Source of the DNA: CAVTWJ01 sp963849485
GTDB lineage: Bacteria > Oederibacteriota > Muellerivitia > Muellerivitales > Muellerivitaceae
Length of the DNA: 32,355 nucleotides
Assembly: GCA_963849485.1 (NCBI GenBank)
Contig: CAWKIF010000097.1
Coordinates: forward strand, 1-32,355
Reading direction: 5' to 3'
In this document: piece after piece, positions 25,301-32,355 of the stretch
Layout: each line of letters starts with the position of its first letter
How positions within the stretch are numbered: the first letter of the stretch is position 1
Translations under genes and position numbers: made by a program
Notes under the pieces: model-generated
Told to the model about the DNA's origin: nothing
Database searches by the model: none
The model's input: the letters and a program-made list of their open reading frames with translations, nothing else

Positions 25301-25757
25301 GAGCCCTACCGCGACCCGTACACCTTCGGCGACCTCTACCTTCACTTGGACCGGCACCTTTACACCAACCGCTACCCCGACTTGGACCTCTAAGGTGACT
25401 GCCACCCTCACGGTCAGTGAAAGCCCGACGATCACCCTTTCTCCCACCCTCACCTCGACCCCAACGGTGACCGTAACCCCGGTGGGGCCGGCCCTTCTCT
25501 ATCCAAATCCCGCCACTGGCCCAGGGCCGGTCACCTTGCATGGATTTGTAACGGCGGCTTCCGGCGTGAAAATTCAGGTATTTACCTTGGCTTTCAGGAA
25601 GGTGAGGGAAATTAACATTCCGGGAGTTTTGTCGGGAAGCGATTTGAGCCTGTCATTGAACGATGACGGGGGCAATGTCCTGGGGAACGGGCTCTACTAT
25701 GTCGCGGTCACGACGAGGCAGGGTCGGAAAATCGGTAAACTCTTGATTCTAAGGTAG
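22395..25757 (+). CDS. Large exported Asp-box (BNR/GH74-like) beta-propeller with Thr/Pro stalk and sorting-like tail
   Basis: 1120 residues. A long signal peptide has its hydrophobic core at about 21-41 and likely cleavage near LFA|QT. About 50-765 forms beta-propeller repeats with at least ten Asp-box-type motifs (STDGGNSW, SNDGGQTW, SGDGGQTW, STDDGNTW and variants). The opening VGMGGGGAQYAPSISP with CDMSGWYRSTDGG resembles the start of GH74 xyloglucanases, with Asp80 where those have a catalytic Asp; a glycosidase role is possible but not shown. Residues about 766-1030 are a Thr/Pro/Ser stalk. The last about 90 form a FlgD-Ig/Type-IX-sorting-like domain (LLYPNPATGPG, VQVFTLAFRKV-like, GNGLYYVAVTT, KIGKLLILR). 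No good ribosome-binding site precedes the ATG. Its 3' end overlaps the convergent gene by 9 bases. Confidence 0.82.
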   Translation: MNSARTPVGGIPTSKRALRTLGLSLFPLGIWVFILFVFLGINPGLLFAQTWTTVGMGGGGAQYAPSISPLNSNLRFIGCDMSGWYRSTDGGNSWNMLDFYQISTAVDYGFNNGVMCPMSFHPTSANIVYGFGAQQDTQNNPAGLLVSNDGGQTWSVVAGAASALPAWGNTGGRVTVIYIDRGNANFMLLGTDNGVWVSTNGGVNFTFGTGTSGYVSGFMVDQSSSVGNRTCYVGTSAGVFKSVNEGASWSAANTGLSTPVNVLSFAGASTGSSGGTRMFVVDGNNNQIYTSPDASTWTLSLPSSTNASGMVACADNDITTAYATNTGNRNIYMTSNSGNSWSPVFIDSSPVSNLFDGWIDFDLSFSGWGSPVDGLGVNSADSSQVMFSDLGESFKSDTAGVSWTECFSNFAGSAPPSQGQSWSSRGLEVTSVFQYAFDPNNPNYNYICASDIGFCYSGDGGQTWHNTARRNDGSFPSNWTETFYHVAFNNSAGTVFASVSSLHDLDHSNPLGKAGTGGVIQSTNYGASWTTSSSGLPSAPDTSIVYDPVGQVFYTALWGQGVYKSTNNCANWTACAAQPIIGTNKDVYSLKMVGGNLYCLLSAQKGFANPGGLFVSGDGGTTWGNLAINVTGGVPLYYPTDFDVNPSNPTTLFIAAQDVWGTSLANQEQGGCYRTTNGGGSWTPMTMPPGHTPYGYAPSIDPNNPTTVYYGTENQGFFKSTDDGNTWARVTTLPFSSIQHVGFGNNATYVGTFGGGVWKLANSGLTSTPTVTPSPTSGISPTSTRTPTVTGTTTPAASPTYSPSLSPTSSRTASVTPSTTSTPAFSWTETNSPTVTRTPTGTATLTPTTSPTPTPSPSPTSSRTASVTPSATSTFQFSPTVTESPTLTASPTITVTPTGTGTSTWTPTSSYTNTVTDTSTETTSPTYTVSPTLTFSSTSTLSSTPTASLTQSWTPTWTGTPAGSFTVTLSPTATRTPSATSTFTWTGTFTPTATPTWTSKVTATLTVSESPTITLSPTLTSTPTVTVTPVGPALLYPNPATGPGPVTLHGFVTAASGVKIQVFTLAFRKVREINIPGVLSGSDLSLSLNDDGGNVLGNGLYYVAVTTRQGRKIGKLLILR
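24690..25485. repeat. Low-complexity Thr/Pro/Ser stalk-coding region
   Basis: About 265 codons of degenerate repeats of the type SPTxTxTPT, with many ACC/ACG/ACT and CCC/CCG/CCT codons. Codon choice varies from repeat to repeat, so this is an old, diverged repeat under protein-level selection. Valine-rich frames on the opposite strand are by-products. Confidence 0.85.
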
Positions 25758-26648
25758 GGGCTGATCTCTCCATCCCGGTTCCAGGGAAGCCCTCATCCTC
25801 CCCACGAGTTCCCCTAGTTCTTTTTTCATTTCGTCCTTTGATAGCTTTTTTCTCTCGCCATGTCCCGGCAGGACCCATTCGAAATCATAGTTTAAAAGCC
25901 GGGCCATGGATTCGGTTTGCTTGCGCCAGGAATACCAGGCCACACTGGAGGAGGCGCCAAGTTGTTTGCGCTTCCTGCGCCACCAAAGATGGTCCCCAGT
26001 GAAAAGGAATTGGTCTTTATACAGAAGGACACAATGGCCCTCGGTGTGTCCTGGGGTGGGGATGATCTGGAAGCCTGGGACCAGTTCTACGGTATCTGTT
26101 CCCCGGACAATGATCTCGGAGCCCGACTGGGCGTCTTGGTCTTCCTCATGGATGATCCTTTGGGCGTGAAACTTTTCCGAGAACTTCTCCGCCTCAGCCA
26201 CATCATCCCGATGGGTCAGAAAAATATATCGGATTCCACCCATTTCCGCGAATCGTTTGGCCAGGTGGGGAAGGAACTTGGGGGAATCCACCAGCCAATT
26301 CCCATCTGGATGTTGGATGAAATAACTGTTTCCACCGAAGGATTTAGGGGAATTAAAACCGCAGTAATAGACCCCCTCTTCGATCGGCATGGGAAAGTCT
26401 TGGAGGATCCCGGTGGATTCATTCGGGCCTAGGGTTCCGATGGAACCCGTTGGGCAGGCCAAAAGCGCCTGGAGGGCTAAACGAACTTCCCCGGGGGATT
26501 CAGGTTGGGTTTTCACGAAGGAATGGTCGCCCGAGTCCTCGAAGGTTTGAGGTGCCAGCTGGCGGCAGGTATCACAGTCGATACAGGTGGTATCGACGAA
26601 GAACCCGCCCTCAGCATTTTCCCTGACCCGTTTTTTCCAATCGGCCAT
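25749..26648 (-). CDS. Ferredoxin-like domain fused to metallo-beta-lactamase-fold hydrolase
   Basis: 299 residues, cytosolic. Residues 15-72 hold one [4Fe-4S] ferredoxin-like site: C22, C25, C28 and the separated C65 in ACPTGSIG. Residues about 90-290 are an MBL-fold domain: THRDDV (146-150, in place of the classical HxHxDH), PTPGHTEGH with His201, FTGDHLWW with Asp219, and VLPGHGER with His263. The THRDD variant with a ferredoxin N-terminus is known in cyanobacteria, plants and other bacteria, annotated only as MBL-fold metallo-hydrolase. The substrate is unknown, and a redox-linked hydrolase role is an inference. The ATG has GGGGGG just upstream. It is divergent from zwf, with 165 bases between them. 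Confidence 0.9.
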   Translation of the reverse strand: MADWKKRVRENAEGGFFVDTTCIDCDTCRQLAPQTFEDSGDHSFVKTQPESPGEVRLALQALLACPTGSIGTLGPNESTGILQDFPMPIEEGVYYCGFNSPKSFGGNSYFIQHPDGNWLVDSPKFLPHLAKRFAEMGGIRYIFLTHRDDVAEAEKFSEKFHAQRIIHEEDQDAQSGSEIIVRGTDTVELVPGFQIIPTPGHTEGHCVLLYKDQFLFTGDHLWWRRKRKQLGASSSVAWYSWRKQTESMARLLNYDFEWVLPGHGERKKLSKDEMKKELGELVGRMRASLEPGWRDQPLP

Positions 26649-26813
26649 ACCGACCCCCCATTCCGGCCAGTATTAACGGCCTAAAACCAAGATGGGGTGA
26701 AGATCGTGGCAAAGTAAAGGGGCTGTTATGTTTTTTCCCTGTGGATTGAAATGGGTAGGACAGCCTGATTAAGGTAGACACCGTTTTCCCACCCCCGATC
26801 CAAGAGGTCCCTT

Positions 26814-28345
<1,532 letters not shown>

Positions 28346-28349
<4 letters not shown>

Positions 28350-29452
28350 GCCCGGTAACGGCCCAGCTTATTGAGAAGGATCTGGCCGATCTTTGGAAAG
28401 TTTTGCCCGGCGACAAGGAAAAAAACCTGGGGCTCCAAAGGGTCTATACGACCAACCTGGTGGCCTACGCTGAGAACCGCCAAGATGCCTTCCGGGTGGA
28501 AAGGACCCTTCATCACTTGGCGGAGGCCCATCCGGGGCGATACTTGATGGTCCGGCCCGGGGACTCCGAGGCGGAAGAGCCTCTTCCCACGGTCACGCCC
28601 ATGGTCTCGGGCCATTGCCTGCTCTCCCATGATTTTGGAAAAAAGGTTTGCTGTGAGCTGGTGCAGCTTTTAGCACGGCCCGACGCCCAGGAACATCTTT
28701 ACGGGCTTGCTTTTTCCTGTCTCCTGCCCGACCTGCCCGTCGAATTTTGGTGGCCGGGGGATTTGGTTCCTCGGCGGTCCTTCTTCACCCGAATGGCCGG
28801 GGAGGCCACCCGGGTTTGGGTGGATTCCTCCCGCTTCAAGGGGTTCCTGAACCCCCTGGTTTCCCTTGCCGCGACCTGGAAAGGGAATTACGCGCGCACC
28901 CTTTTGGGGGACCTGAATTGGGTGCGGCTCAACCGTTGGCGGGCCCTGATCGCCGAATTGTTCGACGGGGAATGGACCCCCTACCTAGCCAGGATTCGTG
29001 AGGTCCGAATCAAGTACGGAGCCCCGGGACAGCCGGCGCGTCCTTTTTATCTGGCCTGCTGGCTGGCCGCCCAGTTGGGATGGCGTTATTTAGGCCCGCG
29101 GATTTCCGGGGCGCCCAGGGACCTCAAATTCACGGGACCCCAGGGTGAGATCGCGGTGAGGCTGGAAACGGTCCCCGTCCAGGATGAGTTGAAGGATCGG
29201 ATTTACTCGGTCAGCCTGGCGACCGGAGGGGATAAGCCTAGTATCTTCACCGTCGATCGGGGCCAGGATCCCTTTAGCGTGAAGGCTTCCGCTCAGGCGG
29301 AAAACCGGACCACCTTCTTAAGGACCGTCACCTTTGAGCATCTTCACACATATGAATTGCTTTCCTTGGGCATGAGGCACCTGGAAACGGATAGCGCCTT
29401 TGAGAAAGTCATGAAAATAGCGGGGTCTATCCTGGATAAGGGGCTTTCTTAA
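28346..29452 (+). CDS. opcA: Glucose-6-phosphate dehydrogenase assembly protein OpcA
   Basis: About 368 residues. OpcA acts as an allosteric/assembly partner that raises G6PDH activity, best known in cyanobacteria and actinobacteria. The sequence shows the OpcA layout: an N-terminal helical start (QLIEKDLADLWKVL), a domain with RVYTTNLVAYAENRQDAFRV, the central ELVQLLARPDAQEHLYGLAF, LPDLPVEFWWPGDLVP, and a C-terminal beta region. I choose the ATG at 28346, which overlaps the zwf stop as ATGA; an in-frame ATG at 28334 adds four residues. The gene directly follows zwf, the usual arrangement. Its TAA stop at 29450-29452 lies inside the left arm of an inverted-repeat element. Confidence 0.92.
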
Positions 29453-29599
29453 CAGGGTGATGAAAAAGTATTTTTCATCACCCTGTTGACAGCCATGGGA
29501 TAGAACGAGCCACTCAAAATATGGTTTTTATGTGTTGTGGCTCGTTCATAAATATGAAAAAGTCCGTTTCCAGGACTTTTTCAGCATCCTGTTAAGAAA
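29445..29599. mobile_element. 155-bp MITE/REP-like inverted-repeat element
   Basis: The 25-base ends (29445-29469 and 29575-29599) are inverted repeats of each other with 2 mismatches, sharing TTTCTTAACAGG and TGAAAAAGT. Inside are three hairpins: a perfect 17-bp stem with a 3-base loop (29451-29467/29471-29487), an 11-bp stem GAACGAGCCAC/GTGGCTCGTTC (29503-29513/29537-29547), and an 11-bp stem TGAAAAAGTCC/GGACTTTTTCA (29555-29565/29573-29583). The third has an A-tract before and a T-tract after the GC core, so it could terminate transcription in both directions. There is no coding frame and no clear target-site duplication. The left arm contains the opcA stop codon. Confidence 0.75.
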
Positions 29600-29625
29600 T
29601 AGACTTTGACAATCTTTCCGATAGA

Positions 29626-29655
29626 TTGGAAAGGTTCTTCTGCGGTTGCTACAAT
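29626..29655 (+). promoter_or_regulatory. Candidate extended -10 promoter for pgl
   Basis: TTGGAA (29626-29631), 18 bases, then TACAAT (29650-29655) with TG one base upstream (TTGCTACAAT), an extended -10. Transcription would start near 29662, about 90 bases before the pgl ATG. An isolated TTGACA at 29606-29611 has no fitting -10 partner. The site lies between the inverted-repeat element and pgl, so pgl could be transcribed independently of zwf-opcA. Confidence 0.5.
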
Positions 29656-29661
29656 GCGTAA

Positions 29662-29730
29662 AAAGGAGGATGCCTCCTCCTTTACCCCAATCCCCCGCCG
29701 GGCCGATGGATTTGGGCTAAGAGGCCCGGC
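29662..29730 (+). promoter_or_regulatory. pgl leader with two hairpins
   Basis: Hairpin one is a perfect 9-bp stem AAAGGAGGA/TCCTCCTTT (29662-29670/29675-29683) with loop TGCC. Hairpin two is the 8-bp GC-rich stem GCCGGGCC/GGCCCGGC (29697-29704/29723-29730) with an 18-base loop. Neither is followed by a clean T-run. They may stabilise the mRNA or bind a regulator. The true ribosome-binding site, GAGGGAG at 29741-29747, lies outside both. Confidence 0.45.
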
Positions 29731-29753
29731 CCTTGTTGTTGAGGGAGACTCCC

Positions 29754-30629
29754 ATGAGCCCAGCCAAGAAGACGATCGCTTTAAAGAAGAAAGCCCCACC
29801 CAAGCCAAAAAAATCAGCCGCGAAAAAGAAAACCGAATCCCGGTCTATTCCGAAAGCCCCTTCCAAACCCAAGATCCCGGTCTTTAATCCCGAAGTTCGG
29901 GTTTATCCGACTAAGGAAATATTGTTCGAGGAGGCCGCGCCTATCGTCATGATGCGAGCCCGGGAAGCCGTGGACACTCGGGGCAGGTTCGTCGTTGCGA
30001 TTTCCGGGGGCTCCACTCCAAAGGGTTTGTTCCAGCAACTGAGGGAGGAGCCGGTTTTGAACCTCATGCCCTGGGATAAGACTTTTGTTTTCTGGGTGGA
30101 TGAGCGCCATGTTCCCCTGGACCACCCGGATAGCAATTACCGCATGGCCCAGGAATTTCTGCTCTCCAAGGTGCCCATCCCCAAGGAAAATATTTTTCCA
30201 ATGACCAAGGGAACCCTGCCGGTAGACCAGGCAGCGTCCTCTTATGAGAACAAAATTCTCCGCTTTTTCGGGACGGAGACCAAGATTCCCCGCTTTGACC
30301 TGGTGCTTTTGGGGATGGGTGAGGACGGCCATACCGCCAGCCTTTTTCCCGGCGTGCAATACCTCAACGAGACGGACAAATGGGTAGTGGGTTATGCCGT
30401 GGATGCGGCCCGAAAGGAAAGGGTGACTTTGACTTTCCCGGTCTTGAACGCCGCCCGCATGGTCATGGCATTGGTGGAAGGCGAGAAGAAGGCGGACCGC
30501 GTCAAGGAAGTGCTGGAAGGCCCCAAGGACCCGCCCAAATATCCCATTCAATATGTGCGGCCAACGGACGGCCAGTTCGACTTCTTGTTGGACGCTTCAG
30601 CGGGAAAGAAGTTAAGCAAGAAAGGATAA
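29754..30629 (+). CDS. pgl: 6-phosphogluconolactonase with Lys/Ala/Pro-rich N-terminal tail
   Basis: 291 residues from the ATG at 29754, which has GAGGGAG seven bases upstream; an in-frame upstream start at 29733 is less likely. It hydrolyses 6-phosphogluconolactone made by Zwf; cytosolic. The DevB/Pgl family motifs are AISGGSTPKGLF (82-93), FWVDERHVP (113-121), SNYRMAQEFLL, and LLGMGEDGHTASLFPG (185-200) with the catalytic His. Residues 1-42 are an unusual extension with about 14 lysines plus Ala and Pro, resembling histone-H1-like or nucleic-acid-binding tails; normal Pgl proteins begin near residue 48. Together with zwf and opcA it completes the first half of the oxidative pentose phosphate pathway. 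It ends 33 bases from the convergent surface gene. Confidence 0.95.
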   Translation: MSPAKKTIALKKKAPPKPKKSAAKKKTESRSIPKAPSKPKIPVFNPEVRVYPTKEILFEEAAPIVMMRAREAVDTRGRFVVAISGGSTPKGLFQQLREEPVLNLMPWDKTFVFWVDERHVPLDHPDSNYRMAQEFLLSKVPIPKENIFPMTKGTLPVDQAASSYENKILRFFGTETKIPRFDLVLLGMGEDGHTASLFPGVQYLNETDKWVVGYAVDAARKERVTLTFPVLNAARMVMALVEGEKKADRVKEVLEGPKDPPKYPIQYVRPTDGQFDFLLDASAGKKLSKKG

Positions 30630-30662
30630 GAGTTATCTTCTTAACCTTTGTTGATTGACCGG

Positions 30663-32355
30663 TTATTCGTTTCTCGCCAGCAGGATTTTGCCCTCCAATA
30701 GCATATTGCTTCCCGATAAGACAACGTAGAAATAAATGCCGCTGGAAGCGGGTGAACCATATCGGTTCAAGCCGTCCCACAGGGCCAGTCCGTTATATTC
30801 GTTCACCCTTTTTACGAATTCACCTGAGACAGTAAAAAAATCCACCCTGGCGCCGGGCGGCAGGCAGGAAACCTTCAAGACCCCATCGACCGCCTGCGCC
30901 GGGTTGAAGGGATCGGGCCATACCTCAATGGGGCAGGTGTTCCAGTTTTGGGTAGGGGTAATAGTGGGCGTTGAGGTGGGAATGAAAGTAGGTGTATAGG
31001 AAAGGTTCGGGGTGCCGGTCGGGCTGGGTGTGGCTGTTTCGGTGGCGGAAGGGGTGATCGTCCAAGTGGACGTCAGGGTGGGAAAGGGTGAAGACGTGAA
31101 AGTTTGGGTGGCTGTCTTGGTTGGGGAGCCTGTCGGACTTGACGTCGAACTGAGCGTTCCGGTGGCGGAAGCTGTTCCGCTGGGGGTGGAGGAGGCCGTG
31201 GGGTTGCCACTCGTCGAATTAGTTGGAGTAGAAGTGGCGGTGAAGGTGAGAGTGCTCGAAAGTGTTGGGTTGGGAGTCGGGGTAAAGGTGAACGAAATTG
31301 TGGGTGTAAAGGTGGCGGTAGGGGTTGGCGTGGGAGTGAAAGTGAAGGAAGGCGTTTCCGTTGGGGTGGCGGTGGATGTGAAAGTATAGGTTCCCGAAAG
31401 GGTAGGGGTGGGGGAGAGGGTGGGTGTTGGGCTATCCGATGGGGTTGGAGAGTTGGTGGGTGTGAATGTGGGGGTTGGGCTGGATGTGAGGGTAAAGGTG
31501 GGAGTGATGGGCGTAGGTGTGGAGTTAAAGGTATTGGTGGGTGTGCTGGAGAATGTGGGGCTGGGGCTCCAGGTTCCAGTAAAGGTCGGTGTTTGTGTAA
31601 AGGTTACGGTAGGTGTAAGGGAATAAGTTGGTGTGCGGGTGGAAGAGGGAGTAAAGGTAGATGTGGGCGTGGAAGTGAAAGTGTGTGTGAAAGTAGGGGT
31701 TCGAGTGAAAGTTGGGGTTCGGGAAGAGGTGGCGGTAGGGGAAATGGTGATCGTCGGTGTGGCGGTGACCGTGGGAGTTGAAGTCACCGTAAAGGTGAAA
31801 CAGGGGTTTCCCGGCGTATTGGTGGGTACGGGGGTGTTGGAACTGAAGGAAACCCCGGCGGGGTAGCCGTAGGCGTCGGCGGAGCCGAAACCATAGGCAA
31901 TCACCCCGAATGGAACAGGCCCGGAGGAGGATTGAACTCCGGGGGCCACAGAAACCTGCATACCCGAATAGCCGCTCCCCGGGATGGGGGTCCAATATGT
32001 TGAGGGGAAGTTTGTCCCATCGATGGTGATGGCGGCCACCGCCGTGGTGGGGGCCAGCAGGTTCTCGTAATTGCCCGAGAAGCTCAAACTTTCGTTGGCT
32101 ACCAGGTAGTTCGAGGCGAATTCATTAATGGGCGGGATGGAAACCATGGTGGGGTCCGCGTTGGGGTCGCTGTCCCAGTTTTGTCCATTGGCGAATTGCA
32201 CCACATAAACCGGGTTGTCAGAGGTGATATAGAGAGGAACGCTGGAGGTGGTTTCGAACCATTGGCCCTGATTCAATGTAGCACCTCCCACGTTGGTGCT
32301 CACATGGGTGCCGTTGGCCGAGGCTAAAACCCGAAAAGTATCTCCGTTGGACCTT
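30663..32355 (-). CDS. IgGFc-binding-like surface protein with Thr/Pro stalk and FlgD-Ig-like tail (5' end outside window)
   Basis: 563 residues are visible and the frame is still open at the window edge, so an apparent GTG start at 32303 is internal. The first about 165 residues read FRVLASANGTHVSTNVGG, then GQWFETTSS, SDNPVYVVQFANGQNWDSD, DPTMVSIPPINEF. This is the pattern of the IgGFc-binding N-terminal domain found in bacterial surface proteins (name from human FCGBP; immunoglobulin binding is not implied). A stalk of about 300 residues of TPTxTPT-type repeats follows (about 30950-31850). The C-terminal about 88 residues are FlgD-Ig-like: PIEVWPDPFNPAQAV, RVDFFTVSGEFVKRV, LALWDGLNRYGSPASSGIYF, then LLEGKILLARNE. 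It is probably exported and cell-surface anchored or secreted by its tail. Confidence 0.8.
   Translation of the reverse strand, partial: RSNGDTFRVLASANGTHVSTNVGGATLNQGQWFETTSSVPLYITSDNPVYVVQFANGQNWDSDPNADPTMVSIPPINEFASNYLVANESLSFSGNYENLLAPTTAVAAITIDGTNFPSTYWTPIPGSGYSGMQVSVAPGVQSSSGPVPFGVIAYGFGSADAYGYPAGVSFSSNTPVPTNTPGNPCFTFTVTSTPTVTATPTITISPTATSSRTPTFTRTPTFTHTFTSTPTSTFTPSSTRTPTYSLTPTVTFTQTPTFTGTWSPSPTFSSTPTNTFNSTPTPITPTFTLTSSPTPTFTPTNSPTPSDSPTPTLSPTPTLSGTYTFTSTATPTETPSFTFTPTPTPTATFTPTISFTFTPTPNPTLSSTLTFTATSTPTNSTSGNPTASSTPSGTASATGTLSSTSSPTGSPTKTATQTFTSSPFPTLTSTWTITPSATETATPSPTGTPNLSYTPTFIPTSTPTITPTQNWNTCPIEVWPDPFNPAQAVDGVLKVSCLPPGARVDFFTVSGEFVKRVNEYNGLALWDGLNRYGSPASSGIYFYVVLSGSNMLLEGKILLARNE
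30950..31850. repeat. Low-complexity Thr/Pro/Ser stalk-coding region
   Basis: About 300 codons of diverged TPTxTPT/FTxTPT repeats, read on the minus strand. The mirrored plus-strand frames give Val/Gly-rich artefacts. It is the longest stalk in the window and joins the IgGFc-like domain to the FlgD-Ig-like tail. Confidence 0.85.

Noticed and set aside
26746..26775. TTGAAA with a weak downstream hexamer as the zwf promoter
   Set aside because: No -10-like hexamer at 16-18 bases matches more than about half of the consensus.
29670..29720. 16-codon open frame in the pgl leader
   Set aside because: Its ATG directly abuts GGAGG with no spacing and lies in a stem; the peptide is too short and Pro-rich to support as a gene.
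31012..31389. Val/Gly-rich plus-strand readings opposite the Thr/Pro stalk
   Set aside because: They are the reverse complements of ACC/CCC-type stalk codons; the same artefact appears opposite the stalks near 7100 and 25200.

Overview
The window looks like a chromosomal segment of an uncultured, Gram-negative (double-membrane) bacterium. Several predicted outer-membrane beta-barrels end in aromatic residues, there are lipoproteins, and many genes encode exported proteins with long Thr/Pro/Ser stalks and C-terminal FlgD-Ig/Type-IX-sorting-like domains. The stalk style, frequent GTG/TTG starts with good Shine-Dalgarno sequences, and a ThrH-type phosphatase plus OpcA suggest one of the deep candidate phyla. 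I cannot assign a phylum from sequence alone. I found no rRNA, tRNA, CRISPR array, transposase or phage gene.

Layout. 1-3066 (+): the 3' end of an unknown gene, a zinc-binding/DUF2007-like protein coupled to a predicted outer-membrane protein, a shikimate-kinase-like P-loop kinase and an alpha/beta hydrolase. 3074-6158 (-): a tightly packed operon of a small exported sorting-domain-like protein, a PorV-like barrel with a C-terminal TPR, an ECF sigma factor and a membrane anti-sigma-like protein with an extracytoplasmic FlgD-Ig-like domain. 6476-14373 (+): a giant lipoprotein-like surface gene with three apparently identical 1155-bp in-frame repeats. An out-of-frame junction at 10683/10684 breaks the reading frame; the downstream part ends in a TolB-like propeller and a strong terminator. 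14525-19472 (+): gpsA, a VOC/glyoxalase protein, a PAP2 phosphatase fused to a PEP-synthase-like domain, a stalked lipoprotein, a small exported protein and thrH. 19503-22257 (-): two paralogous barrel proteins and a cysH-type reductase. 22395-25757 (+): a large Asp-box (BNR/GH74-like) propeller with stalk and sorting-like tail. 25749-26648 (-): a ferredoxin-metallo-beta-lactamase fusion. 26814-30629 (+): zwf, opcA and pgl, the entry to the oxidative pentose phosphate pathway, with a 155-bp inverted-repeat element between opcA and pgl that supplies the opcA stop codon. 30663-32355 (-): a stalked IgGFc-binding-like protein running off the window edge.

How it fits together. Two themes dominate. 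One is cell-surface display: stalks, sorting-like tails, barrels, and a sigma/anti-sigma pair that could sense the envelope. The other is central metabolism: glycerol-3-phosphate synthesis, NADPH generation, sulfate reduction and serine/threonine phosphatase chemistry. The best candidates for something undescribed are the PorV-like/ECF/FlgD-Ig anti-sigma operon, the PAP2-PEP-synthase-like fusion, and the giant repeat gene with its broken junction, which may equally be an assembly artefact.
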